From: Dendrocalamus latiflorus
Taxonomy: Eukaryota > Streptophyta > Magnoliopsida > Poales > Poaceae
Assembly: GCA_017311315.1 (NCBI GenBank)
Contig: CM029609.1
Span: 45,147,166-45,211,165 of the forward strand
Length of the DNA: 64,000 nucleotides
Direction: 5' to 3'
In this document: positions 21,815 through 34,800 of the stretch, piece after piece
Layout of the letters: every line of letters begins with the position of its first letter
Numbering within the stretch: the stretch's first letter is position 1
The notes under the pieces: model-generated
The model's input: only the letters and a program-made list of their open reading frames with translations
Told to the model about the DNA's origin: nothing
Databases searched by the model: none
Position numbers and translations under genes: made by a program

Positions 21815-24417
21815 GAGAGCACTGTCTACGCACACAAGTTGTCTTTGGTTCCGTTTGCTCTGTGCAGGTTCTTGGTGTTGAGCAAGGATTGGGGTTTTGG
21901 GAAGGTATGTTCTTTTCTGTTAATTGTGCCTTTGGTTCTTCGTTCTCGACATGGATACGTGGTAGTGTTGGAGTTTGGAAATCTTTCCTTGGGGTTTCGT
22001 AGGCCTTCGAAATATCTGACAGTTAACCCCAATTCGGTGAACTTGTTAGGATTTCGGGGAATTCCAATGATTTAATGTTGCGCTGTGTATGCTTGTCCCT
22101 GTCAAAGGTTGTACTGAAACCTCATTTAAGTCATCTTTTGTGAATTCTACTGGAAAGATTGGGTTTTGGAGTATTTCGGTGGTTTATCCTGTGGATGGTG
22201 CTTAAAGTCGGTTGCTTTATTGTGACTAGTAACATGTCCATGTGTTGCAACATATATCATCACGTAACATAAATTGTACAATGAACATTAAAAAGAGAGA
22301 TGTATCTTATCATAAAGAGTGAGGTCAGCGCAGTTGGATCTGCCGTTGCCGAGATCACCGCTCCGGATCTACCCTCCCTGACCTGCTGGCTTCGTGATTC
22401 TTCCTCACCTCCGACGGTGTATACCTTATTCGAGCCGGTGTACTCCGCCTACCTTCCTATTCATCGTTTGTGCCAGTGTACTCCTATGTCTCGATCCAAC
22501 CTCGGTGGTGTACACTTACATTCCATCGTCGTCCTCAGTGGTGTACACCAACGCCTCGCCGTCCGCACCGGTGTGCTCTTCTTCACCACCGAGTACCACT
22601 CCACCTCTATCTTCTTCACCGTCCTAGTGTGGCAGCAGCATGGCGGCACACAGGAGGAAGGATTAGCGGAGGCTCCGATGGTCTGGCCGTATCACCTTTT
22701 TTCATGGCTGTCGGATTGTGATCTAGTGGCTAGGATCGGCTGAGGGAGGAGGTTGCCCTATTTCACCGCCATCAAATCAGGCCGTCCTCACAACGTGACA
22801 GTGGGGACGGCGGTGAATCAAGAACATGGAGTTGTAGCTGGAGCCGACCGACCATGCCGACAAAAAGGAAGTGGAAGGTGGCGGCACCAGCGGAGGAGAG
22901 TCAAAGAGACAGGTCTCTGCCAGAATAAGCCAATAAAAGAAGGATTGAAGACAAGTAGTAATAAGGATCTGGGAATTCAAAATCAAGGCTCTGCTGTCGT
23001 AATTGAAGATTTTTCACATACAGGAGAGTGAAACAAATGGGGATTGGGAATGGATCATCGAGTGAGAGCCGGTATGCAGCACACAAGGAAATGCGAGATG
23101 AGACCACACCACTTCTCCCAATGAAGGCGGAGGAGGATGGCATCCATGAATTCAATGGAGCTTCTTTCTCTGGTGCAGTGTTCAATCTATCAACAACCAT
23201 AGTAGGGGCTGGAATTATGGCTCTACCAGCGAGTATAAAGATGCTAGGCATTATCCCTGGTATTTTGATGATCATCCTTGTGGCATTGCTCACTGAGGCA
23301 TCCATTGATATGCTGGTCAGGTGCAGCCACCAGGGCAAGATTACATCCTATGAGTGGCTCATGGGTGAGAATCGCACTGCAAGCATCTGTTGTGATAAAC
23401 AACATTGGCGTGATGATTGTGTACATGATTATCATTGGTATGCCTCTGAACATGACCATTTTTGGTTTGCTTACTTTTGATAATTCCAACATTGGTATTG
23501 CTTTTGTCAGACTAATAGAAGGAACTGTGGAGATTCCCAAGCTTTTTCCTGAGATAGATGAAATTAATTCCATCTGGGAACTCTTTACAGCTGTGCCGGT
23601 TCTTGTCACTACCTACATTTGCCACTACAATGGTGCATCTCCTGCTGCCAACTTGGTGTGCTCTCGCTGTTTTTCATTTCTGCGAGATCTAAATGTATGC
23701 TTTTCATGATTGTACAGTAAACAGCATTGACAACAAGCTGGAGGATTGAACTCAAACTAAGCCAATTGTGCAAACTTCACTGGCTCTCTGTTCAAGTGTT
23801 TACATTGCAACAAGCTTCTTTGCATATCTCCTCTTCGGCGAGGGTAACCTGGCCGATGTGCTCACTAATTTTGACTCCAACCTTCACATTCCATTCAGCT
23901 CCGTCTTCAATGATATAGTGAGAGTGAGCTATGTTGTCCATGTCATGCTTGTCTTTCCTATAGTCTTCTTTGCCCTTAGGCTCAACTTGGATGGACTGCT
24001 CTTCCCCCCCTCAAGGCACATTTCTCATGACAACCAAAGGTTCGCCATTATCACAATCTCACTCCTTGTTGTTATTTATCTCGCTGCCATCTTCATACCG
24101 AGCATTTGGGACGCTTTCCAATTCACTGGCGCCACAGCCGTTGTCCTTATTGGTTTCATCTACCCTGCCATGATCATACTCAGGTTCAATAGTATCTTTT
24201 AGTATGAGATTTAATTAATATTCCCAATTTGTAGGTACTAACTGATTTATGCACCTAATGATAATTTTGCTTGTTATTCTGTAGGGATCCTTATGAAATT
24301 GCAACCAAGCATGACAAGGTTTTGGCTGTAACCATGATTGTGCTTGCTGTGCTCTCGAACTCTGTGGCCCTATACAGCGATGCACTGAACATCTTCTACA
24401 GGAAAGAGGAGGCCTAA
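21815..24417 (+). pseudogene. AAAP amino-acid transporter (AVT6/SLC38-like) pseudogene
   Basis: A leader exon (about 21815-21904) and a 1.1 kb leader intron precede ATG 23037. The first exon reads DETTPLLPM and then the AAAP N-terminus with STTIVGAGIMALP and LLTEASIDMLVR. These multi-pass transporters usually have about 11 membrane helices and move neutral amino acids across vacuolar or plasma membranes. The gene is broken three ways. The frame shifts at about 23367, consistent with a ~20-bp loss. The segment that should hold the middle helices between MIVYMIIIG and LIEGTVEIPKL is missing, with about 25 odd codons in its place (23438-23520). A TGA at 23747-23749 follows NKLED. The 3' exons (23718-24183 and 24285-24417, with good splice sites) are otherwise well kept, ending ALYSDALNIFYRK. 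The decay is probably recent. Confidence 0.85.
22226..22920 (-). mobile_element. Helitron-like copy H1 in the transporter leader intron
   Basis: Its minus-strand 3' end is CTAG at 22229-22226 followed by T, preceded by a decayed hairpin (TGTTGCAACACATGG). The body matches the copy at 25331-27185 over several hundred bases, including ACAATGAACATTAAAA, GTTGCCGAGATCACCG and GCGGAGGAG-like parts. It lacks the middle of H2 and the similarity stops near 22915, so it is a deletion derivative or is truncated. The right limit is approximate. Confidence 0.6.
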
Positions 24418-25330
24418 ACTCCATACTCCAAAGGAAGAAGTGAAATGTACATTGAAGAGTGATTATTGAGCTTAAGTTAGTTTTTTTTTTGTAGCGAAGC
24501 AATGTGATTTCATGGTGGCCACTATTTTTTGTGTTGGACACTTGAAAGGATATGGTTTGCTGCATTTGTCTAGTTTTCTGAACATAAGCCGGCTCAACAT
24601 CTAGATGAGCCACTTGTGATACGATCGCGGGTGTTTGTATCTATGCAAAAAAGAAACATTTTCGGTTCTGTACATGTTTACTCGATCATTTTGAAATTGA
24701 TTGCTGGAGAAAGCTATTTATATACAAAATAATGCACATTGGAAATTGATTTTCATTTTGCTGAGTTACAGTGTGTTGGTGGAGTTGAAATTGGACCGAG
24801 ACTTGGTTTGTGTTGCAAAGAGCTTTGATGCATTTGAAACATGGTGATTAGTGTGTGTAAATTTCCAGGCAATTGGTTATTGCCAACGTCCCTGTAAAAA
24901 ATTGCATGATCAAGTATCACTCTCTGAATAATCTAATCTAGCACTACACCTTGTAATGCTATGTACAATGCAAAGGTATGAGACGATTAATACATAAATG
25001 CATCAAACCAGTGATTGTGCCTTCTCTTGTGACCAATGGATCACTTTCTGAACTTTATGCATCGGAAAAGTTTAGTAAATGAGGGAAGTAGATTATAATC
25101 TCCAGGTAAGTGCTAGTTGATAAGATCGAGACCACGCGAACAAGCATCTTGTGGCACCCTTATCTTGGCAATTTTCTCTTGCCTGAATTCTGAAATGTCC
25201 AAAAAGAACAAGGTGTGCCGCTCTAGAGTTAAGCACTTGACAGAATTATAAGATACATGGGTTTCTTACTGCCAGTTGGGGACATGTTTTCTCTGGTAGT
25301 AGCCAACTAGTATTCGTAATGTATGATTGA
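24418..25330. other. Intergenic, no gene seen
   Basis: This holds the transporter 3' UTR and then AT-rich sequence without recognisable genes or repeats. Confidence 0.6.
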
Positions 25331-27185
25331 TTAGTAAGATGCCCGTGCGTCGCAACGGGGTTCTAAAAGAAGGTGATATATATTATCAAATGTGACCCAA
25401 ATTATACAATGAACATTAAAATGAGGGGGGCATTCTTATCATCAAGGGTGAGGTTGGTGCGGCCAGATCCACTGTTGCCGAGATCACCGCCCTAGATCTG
25501 CCCTCTCCGACCCCACCGGCTTTGCAGTCCTTCCTCATCATCGGCGTTGTACACCTCGTCTGAGCCAATGTACTCCACCTCCCTGTTTGTTGTCCGTGCT
25601 AGTGTACTCCACATCCCAGTCATCAACCTCAGAGGTGTACACTTCCGTTCTATCGTCGTCCTCAGTGGATTACACTAATACCTCGTCATCCGCACCAGTG
25701 TGCTCCTCTTCTTTCGCACCGATGTGCTCCTCTTCTTTGCCACCAAGTACCGCTCCACCTCTCTCCTCTTCTTTGCTGTCCTAGTGCAGCAGCAGCATGG
25801 CCGCGCATGGGAGGAAGGAGTAGCGGAGGCTTCAAGGGGCTGGGCTGAGGGACCAAAAGGGCTAGCTACATCACTATTTTTTATGGTTGTTGGATTGAAA
25901 TCTAGTCATTAGGATCAGCTGAGGGAGGAGGCTACCCTAGATGTAAATAAAAAACATGTTCGGCCTCTCCACTCCCACTCGACGCCACCTTCTCCCCTCC
26001 CTCACCCGCGAGCCACCGCTCCCTATGTCTCCTCCCAACTGGTGGCTCCTGGCAGCGTCACAGCCTCCTTGCCCATACACCGCTACCGCGTCGCCTCCAC
26101 TCCCCATACCTCCTCCCAACCAGCAGCTTCGCTCCACACGTCACCATCCCTGAGGTCACCACCTTCGGATTCGCTGGTCCACCTCCACCTCTAGTACTCT
26201 GTCAGGGTCATCGCGCTCCTCGACCATGTTCCTAACCCCATGACCACTTGATCTCAGGGGCATCATCCTCGACACCAGTGTTCTCCACCCTAGCGCGGTT
26301 AATCTGGCTAACCCCGAGTTCGCTACATCTGGATATGGCGTCCCCGAGATCACCGCCACCGAATCCGCTCATTCTCACCTCCACCGCCATTAGATCAGGC
26401 CAACTTCGCAACAAGACATTGAGGTGACAGCGGCCAGCGGATCAAGAACATGGAGCTATAGCTAGAGTTAACCAACCACACTGACAGAAAATGAGAAGTG
26501 GAAGGTAGTGGCGCCAATGGAGGAGTGCTAAAGAGAGGTCTCTACTGCTTGACCCGGTCGTCCCTATGCCATTGTCGCTAGACCCAAGTGAGAAGCTGGA
26601 ATCCGGTGGATATGTTGATCCCTGACCACCGTGCCGTTAGATCTGGCCGTCCTCTACCACGGTGGCACAATATGGCCATTCTTGATCCCAGCACCACCGT
26701 ATTCCTCCTCCCCGATGTCGCCTCCTCGCTAGTCGGTTCACATCGCCATCGCCTCCTGCTCGCTCACCGAGCCCATTTGCCACTTGGGGATGACCCTTTT
26801 GCTTGCCATGGGCATCGGTCACTGGCGTCACCACTCGTTGTGATCTAGCCTGCAAAACTAGCAAGGCACTGGTGTAGGGTATGGAAGAGGGAGAGGATTA
26901 GAAGAGATTAATCGGAGTGAGGAGAGAGGATGGCGTTGATCAAGACGCGAGATAGTGAGAGTGGCTAGTGGTTGGGGGCTTATGGGTGTGGCTGTGTGGG
27001 GAAGGGAAAAGGAGCGGTTGAGGTGTGAGGCCGCGAGCAGTTCTAGGAGGGAGCTGGCTGACAACAGAGGACCACATATCGGCGTATGTCAAGAGGAGAT
27101 GCGGGAATGCGTTGCGGTAGGGATAAGGAAGGGAAAGTGGTGAACAGACATGCTCCACTTTTATATTAGTACATATATTTTTTGA
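25331..27185 (-). mobile_element. Helitron-like copy H2
   Basis: On the minus strand the 3' end is CTAA (25334-25331) followed by T. Just inside is the hairpin CCCGTTGCGACGCACGGG (25358-25341). Near 27150-27175 the sequence resembles grass Helitron 5' ends (TACTAATATAAAAGTGGAGC on the minus strand), which sets the right limit within about 20 bp. The interior is GC-rich with GTGTAC and ACCGCC-rich stretches and open frames on both strands, none with a recognised domain. No Rep/helicase is present, so it is non-autonomous. It belongs to the same family as 22226-22920. Confidence 0.65.
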
Positions 27186-28129
27186 GTAAAAAAAGTGAGA
27201 GTATGTTTGATATATGCCAATCAGAAGCCAACCAGTGGCTAGTTTAACTAGTATAACACCAAATTGCATGTTGAAGGTATATTTTATAGGTATATCTGGG
27301 AATTGCTAATTAGTACTTGAACATTTTTTGATTGAGCATTTGAATTTCTCATCGTAGGATTTTGCCTCAAGATTTGTGCTCCACCTCTCTCTCCGGCTTT
27401 GGTGAGAGCTCCGTCGGCGTCTCCGACAAGTTAGGGTTAGAGTTCGGGTTGGGTTCACTGAAGCCCCTTGATTTAGAGAGAGGTGGGGGCGGTGGCAAAC
27501 TGGCGGTAGGGTGGCGAGGCGGCTGGGTGCTGGCTCAGCCGCGGGCCAGAAGAGAGCAGTGGACTGTGAAAGTTGACGGGTGTGACAAGGACGAGTGGTT
27601 AGGAGGCTACGATAGCCATCGTAGAGGGTGGCGTGGTGGGATTTCGCCAGAGAGGAAGAAGAGTGTGGGGGTGCAGGGTGGCTTGTTGGAGAGGAGGAAG
27701 AAGAATGGCATAGGGACGGAGTGAGGCGGGAACGGTGATGGCGTTCCCGGCACTGGCGGTGGAGAGGGCGACGACTAGGGTTTAAGGAAGGAAGGAGAAG
27801 GAAGGGGAAAGATTCACACACGATACATACCTATTTTAGACTATAGTGCCCGGACACCAAGGAGCACTTGTTATTTTTACTATATACACACACACTTACT
27901 TTAGGAAAGAGATGAGATCCTCTATATTTAAATCCAACAACTCAAAATTCAAGTACCCTTTAATAAAAAAATACTCATATATTCCCTAAGCACCTTCTAC
28001 GTGCTTTATCCAGAATTTCATCGCCTAATCTCCGGGTTGCGGAGCTTTATGATAATTCCATTAACTAAATGTGCACGCTTTCTATGAAGGTTGGAGATTG
28101 TCAAATGGATAAGCGGCACGGTTGCACCC
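27186..28129. other. Unassigned, part GC-rich
   Basis: A GC-rich block (27350-27790) has open frames on both strands but no recognised protein. An ACTAGT site at 27249-27254 could be another decayed Helitron end. The remainder up to the hAT element looks like ordinary upstream DNA. Confidence 0.4.
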
Positions 28130-28136
28130 CACCAGG

Positions 28137-28741
28137 CAGGGCCGTCCCGGGGAAATTCGAGGCCTTGTACGAAACTAAAAAATGAGGCCTACTAGCCTAG
28201 AAAAAATAGTGCTAAATGTACGATATGATATAGTATGTAGTACATTACAATAAGAGATCAAAAGATCAAAAGAACAAAATTTAGAGATCGACCCACTACT
28301 CATTATAGTTCGCGGCGTTGCGCTGTGATTGTGAATGAATTGGAGAAAAAATGAATGATTAATATTACCTTCAGGGCCTCAGCGCCTCGCTGTTGCCGTC
28401 AGTTCGTCACGCTCGGTCGCTCGTGATACGCGGCCGGCGGCCGATAGGGCATCAGGGCGATGGCGGCGGCAGGAGACGTGGAGACCTAACTGCTGCGAAT
28501 TGGGATCGGCAAAACAAAACGACGCCCACTGTCCAGCGGCCGGCCAACAAGTCATTTTTTATTGAGCTAAACTGCTGCTGTGCACGCTGCCGTAATTGGC
28601 TTGCTAATGGGCCAAAGGCCAAAGCTTCTGCTGTGCTTATCTATCTATATATTATGTATAAAGTACTCTATATTTGGAGGCCTACGGGATTTAGAGGCCC
28701 TGCGCCGTCGCTCATGCTGCACATGCCCAGGGACGGCCCTG
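28137..28741. mobile_element. hAT-like non-autonomous element next to the BLOS2 start
   Basis: The inverted ends are perfect: CAGGGCCGTCCC at 28137-28148 and GGGACGGCCCTG at 28730-28741. They are flanked by the direct repeat CACCAGG (28130-28136 and 28742-28748), a 7-bp match within the 8-bp register expected for hAT. The interior (588 bp between the 12-bp ends) has no transposase domain. Its right end is 62 bp before the BLOS2 ATG, so it probably lies in or just before the leader and may displace the old promoter. Confidence 0.85.
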
Positions 28742-28785
28742 CACCAGGCCACCAGCTAGCACGAAAGGAAAGTCCTGCCACCAAC

Positions 28786-28794
28786 ATGGAGTAA
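28786..28794 (+). promoter_or_regulatory. Two-codon upstream frame (ATG GAG TAA)
   Basis: A minimal upstream frame ends 9 bases before the BLOS2 ATG. It lies between the hAT element and the start codon. If transcribed, it could reduce initiation at BLOS2. Whether the transcript starts upstream of it is unknown. Confidence 0.5.
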
Positions 28795-28803
28795 TCGCCG
28801 GCG

Positions 28804-31800
28804 ATGTCGGCTCCGGCGGAGGCGTCGGGCGAGCGAGACGAGCTCGCGGAGTCGCTCGCCGAGCTCTTCACATGCGTCTCCCTCATGGTCCGCACCGAGC
28901 TCCAGGTTCTCCCAACTGTTTTCGGTGTCGGTTTGGTTGGTAAATGTAGTGTAGAACCTTACTTCCATGGCTGTCTTTTCATGGCAGTTAGCTTAAAGTT
29001 CATAGTTAGGTTGATGCATGTACCGACTAGGTATATGCTAAATTTTACGCGTCACACCCATTTGTTTCCTAATTCTAATGATGGGTAGCAGCCCCAACCC
29101 TCTTGGTGGTCGGATTCAAGTATTCAACATAGTTTAGGTATTAAAGAGGCCAATGCATCACTTGGATGCCGGTCCGTTGCATCCATTTGCCACTGTTCAC
29201 TGCTTCTTACATGCCAGTTTCCTGAGTTGTTTCACATTGCTGCATTAAGGCTCACAACTCGGTTGGGTTTATGGTTACCTCAACCGGTTCTGCATTCAGG
29301 ATCTGGAGCCTCTCTCGGTTTCGTTGCTTCTTGAGAGATAGAGTACTTCTTTGCTGGCCAAAATTGGAACGCAGGCAAAATTGTTTGTAGCTCACAACTT
29401 CAGAAAGAAAGACCGATTGTTTCATTAAACATGGCAATGTATGGCTGTGGAAGCGCGTGACCTAACTGTGGAAGCGCGTGACCTAACTACTAAGGTTCTT
29501 TTCAGCTTCTAAAAACGGGGATCTTCATCATATACCCTCCCTTGAATTGGGGATTTCAGGATTTACCCTCCCACCTCAATGACATGTGGGGTCATCATAA
29601 GTCACTGACACGTGGGCCAGGAGGGTAAATCCTGAATTTCCATCTATGAGGATGGTATATGATGAATAAATCCTCTAAAAACTGTTTTTCAGCTTTTCTA
29701 CAGTAACTAACTTTTAAATAGAGTATCTTTTCAAGATAAAATCTACTAGTTACTTGTAATATATACTGTACCGACTTCATTTATATCGGCAAAAACCGCA
29801 CGTGAGTTTCTGTTACTTTGTAATCTCTCACACAATCAGCCCAAAAACTAAAAGCCGCAGCCAAAAGTCATAAGTTTTAGCCAAAAAGAACATGCTCTAA
29901 GATTGGTAAAAGTCACAGAACATTGACTTGCACTTTGTTATAGGGGGTGGCCCCCACCTAAACCCAGCCGGCCTATTAAAAGGTTGTAAAGCTCAAAATG
30001 AGATATGTGTAATGACTTAAATGCCCTTGAGAGGGATACTTGGATGTAAGAACATAGTTGTAAAATACTCCCCATGAGAATATATATAGAGCCCTTCGAA
30101 CCATGGGGAAGCTCCCAAGCATTGCTCATCTAACATCTTCACTACCATACTACCATCTCTCTGTTTGATCTGTAACCATAACACACTTCTTTGACATACT
30201 GGATCAGAACAACAAAAGCAGATCAATGATATTTAGGGCGTGTTTGGGACTGCTCCACAAACTCTGCTTCACGAATTCTACCGTGGAGCAGCTCCACAAA
30301 AAACCTAGAGTTTGTGGAGCACCCCTTTAGGTGCTCTCACAACTCCACATTTTTTTTCCTCGAACAGAGTGCGTGGAGCTGAACCTGTTTGGCTAAAAAA
30401 CATAGAGCGAAGCTAAAAAACGTGGAGTGGAGCAGTCCCAAATAGGTCCTTAGAGACCTTTCCAGAAAATGGAGGCAATTCACTTCTTGGTGTGGTGTTC
30501 TGTGTTATTGGGAACTGTACTAGGCCATATACCAAACATCTCTTCGGTATTGTACCTCTCAAGCAGTGAGATTATTTTCACGTTTGCCAACAAATTGTAA
30601 TCATGCTTTGAGCAATAAATGAAGTTTACCTTTGAGTTTTGAGTAGTGCTTTGTCATCTTAAAGAGTACGTGAACAAATTGTAAATAACTTCACCAAATC
30701 ATACAGATTCATAAAAAGGTTAAGAGATGATTAACTAATCTATACCTTGAAGTAAAAGATGATACATTTTATTTTCTAAATATTGAACCCTCCCTCACTA
30801 ATGTTTATTGGTAGGTTGATATAATGACCGAGATTGCTGGTTAGGTTGTGCATTTGCTGGGATCAGCGTTTGTTCTTTTTTTTTAATTCGTCAGCAGTTG
30901 TTGTTTTTAAAAGACGGATCACATTCTTTTCAGGGGACTAGTAGTGTACCCGTGCTAACGCTACGGTAAAATACAAAAGAATATAAAATTTGTAAAAAAT
31001 AAAAATGAACAATCAGATTCATTAAGATTCACGTCTCATATATTGTATAACCAAATATTTTTGTCACATAATGAATGTCACATAAATACGTGACCGGTCG
31101 GAACCACCCAACACGCAATGCTCAAAAGCGTACGACCGATTCCCAGGTCTTGCGACCGCTTCGCGAGACCATACGACCGGTTAACAGAAGCTACGACCGT
31201 TTATCGCGTGATTTAAACACCTTCCCGACCACATACAACACTTTTCGTCGTGGTCGAAGCCACTTCCGACCATGTGCACCGAGGTTCGCGCTGGTCGAAG
31301 CCCTTCCCGACCACATACAACACTTTTTGTCATGGTCGAAGCCACTTCCGACCATGTGCACGAGTTTCACCATGGTCAAAGCCCCTTCTGACCACATACA
31401 TGGGCTCACAGTGGTCGAAGTCCCGTCCGACCACGTCCTGAGCACATCACAACGTGGTCAAAACTTCGACTACCGACCACAGCTCTCGATAACGTGGTCG
31501 AAGCCCGCTGTGGTCGAAGACGCAACTACGACTACCGACTTCTGACCACTAACAATGTGGACCCTTCGGCTGGCTTCTGACCATGACCAACGTGATCGTA
31601 ATAGCTTTTGACCACTTGTAAAGGCTTCAGCTAGCTTCCGACTCCAAACAAAGTGGTCGTAAATGCTTCAGCTAGCTTCCGACTGCAAACAAAATGGCCA
31701 ACGTGGTCGTAATAGCTTTCGACCATGACCATCACGGTGCGTTCGACTTCCGACCACGGACAACATGGTCGTATCTTTCGACCACAGCCAATGTGACCGT

Positions 31801-34800
31801 AATATCATTCCGACCAGGCTCAGATTGAGCTGCAGTGGTCGTAACTCTCCCGCCATGGATAATATGGTCGTAAACCCTTTGATCACGGCCAATGTAGCTG
31901 TAAACCTTCCGGTCGACCTTCGATCACAATCAAACTGGTCGTAAACACCAAAGTGGTCGTAAACAACAACGTGTTCAAAGTTCATCGACTTCCGACTGCA
32001 GACCGTGGCCAAAGGGGTCGTAAAATACCAATGTGACCGTAAGCGCCAAAGTGGTCGAAAATGCCACTGTAACTTCAACAGATAGAATATTCAGCATCAA
32101 CTTCAGATTGGCACTGTGTAGTTGATTGTTTATGAAAGCTATCATCAGGATTTGCACATATATCAGGAAAACCCTTAATCTTAGCAGATAGCACTAATTG
32201 ATCGAAATTTTTATTGCGGCCTAATAGAGACAAGCCAAAGCTGCAGTTAAGCCATTAATGTATAAGCTAACTTTTTTACTTGTTAATTGTTTTTTGTTCT
32301 TGTGGAAATCTTTTTTTTAGGATGACGGAGAAAGGTAATTTACTCTTAATGCTTGCAGAATGCCAACTTTTGGCTCTCTCTTTGTTGTGTGCTTCTAATG
32401 ACGTGCGTGCCAATGCCAACTTTAGGCTATCTCTTTGTTGTGTGCTTCTAATGACGTTCGTGCCAGTATACCACATTCTGGGTACCACCATAGTACATGA
32501 CATGGGAGTTACTTTGTTTTTAATTTGGTACAAACGCCTGCTTCTTTTGAATGTAGCAACACCAATGCCTCTAATTTTCCAAAGTGTGTATTAATTTAAA
32601 TATATATCCTTTTTTGAGTAACGTAAATATTTCAGTAAGTTACTGTGATCAACAGGTTATTAGCAGATGTCATGCATCAGAATAAGCGAAATATATGTAG
32701 TTCAATAAAGTGTGCAGTTAGAGTCTGAATCTTAGCCATACATCGCTTTTTTTGCTACTTTCTAGTGCTTTGTTATTTATGCGCAGAATAGAAATTCCCT
32801 ATGGGCATTTGCCCTTGCACGACATATTCACATGCTTTTCCATTCGGATCATATATTCATCTGAGTCTCAGTTAACTGAGATTGGCACTGCACTTGTGCA
32901 GGTAAAAGTGGAAGTGGAGGAAAGCTCAGAGGAGCGAGAGTTTCCAAAGACCAGGCTGCTTTCAGATATCCTGGGGTTCTCTCCTCCTTCAAACGAGAAC
33001 ACAAGCACTTTATCCAAGTGTATATGATGATAGAGGCTAAATATTTTCTGCTAGGGTTCCTTAGCCTTACAGCTTCCCTGATTATAGGACGTGTAATCGT
33101 AAGCAATACAATAAAATTTATCTGATGGTCTATACAAGTAACATTTATGCCTTGTGGGGAAAAAATATGGTGGCCTGCGGGAGAACACTTTTTCAAAGGA
33201 AACAAATGCGGGAAGCTATGTCCATGTGCCATAAGAAATATAAACAACATCTGTACCATCCAAGCTGAAACTCAAGCCTTCGTTCTGCAGCAATTTGATC
33301 TTCCATTTTCTCGGAAAATGGCTCTGCCCATTCACAATCAACAACAAGTCCTACTTCACCACCTTGTACAGCCTGTTTTTATAACATGTAAAACCATCAG
33401 CAAAACAAAATGTACTGCCTACCACATACCGGTGGTAATTGGCCAGATCTTCCGGTCATAACCGGTATTTACAATACAGACAGAAATTAAGATGAGTTCT
33501 ATGACATTCCAAATTCCAAAGATACAAGGATATTAGCACGTAAGTGTGATGGAGGAGACACAGAAGCTTCAGAAAATGCAAAGGAAAAAAAGAAACAGAC
33601 TTGACCAGAAAACTACTGTAAACCGGCCAGTAACCAGCTAATTTCAGGCCATATTGGCCAGCATCATAATTTTCACCCCGAAAAATGGTAAACAGAACCC
33701 TGTTGCTGATAGTTCAGATAAAAACATAAACAGACCTTGAATTTCCTTCTGTAAACATCAACAGCGGCAGCATGAGCCAAGATTTGGTGGTGGGCGGCCA
33801 AGTAACATCTAGCAGTTTGACCATCGCATCCTCCAGGTGCAAAATGTCCAATCCCATAACCATTAACTGCAGTTTGAAGAGGCTCGTTGATTGTTATCCA
33901 ATGCTTTACTCTGTCTCCAAAATTTGCAAAGCAAGCTTCTGCATACAATGCAAAGTACTCCCTGGGATATTTTGGCAGTAAGAAACTCACATAAAATACA
34001 CCAAATCAAGCTGCAAGCACTCTTAAACCAAGCACTTCTCATAAAAAGAACCTCCCATATAATCATCATGCGAGTGTCTAAGAAAACTTTGTAAATCATA
34101 GAATGAAGTCAAGATGCCTTCAATGACTTACACAATCTTGTCAGACAGCCAGCCCCCCAGAGTCTCTTGAAGATTATGTGGAAGATCCCAATGATACAGA
34201 GTTGCATAAGGCTCGATACCTAGAGTAAGACAGACGGGTGGTTAATAGCTGAAGCATTGTAACCTTTTAAGGTATCAAGTAAATCATCTGCTACCTTTCT
34301 CAATCATAAAATTGATAAGGTCATTATAGAAGGCAACACCTTGCTCATTGACCTTTTTCCCCAGGCCATCTGCAGGCATGATAAACTTATAACCTTAAGC
34401 ATTTGAAAATGATATGAAGCATTACCAATCACAAACAACAGACAAAATGCACCATTTATTTGGAAATGCATGCCATGTGCATAGGTATTTATATGTGAAG
34501 TGCTATCTGCTAAGCTTAGCGTACCAGGAAATATACGTGCCCAAGATATGGAAAATCTATAAGCACGAAAACCCAAACTGACCATGAGCTCAATGTCTTC
34601 CTGAAAAATTCACACCAAACAGTTGAAAGAAGAAATCAGTGCTCTAGGAAACATCGCATTGAACAAACAAGATAAAGTGATAGGCAGAAATCCCTGTCAA
34701 ACAAGAGGGGAAAGAAACAGTTTTCATATTAGATGAGAATGAAAATACGTTTGTAGGGGACACTTTGCACAGAAATAGTTCCCCCACCCACCTTCTCGAA

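Noticed and set aside
22300..22743. Open frames in the transporter leader intron
   Set aside because: They lie in a Helitron-like copy and are not preserved in the sister copy at 25331.
23438..23520. A short intron in the transporter pseudogene
   Set aside because: GT and AG are present but splicing would shift the frame into stops; it is better seen as leftover sequence around a deletion.
27306..27821. A 171-codon minus-strand frame rich in Ser, Pro and Arg
   Set aside because: The opposite strand is also open, composition is skewed, and there is no recognisable motif.
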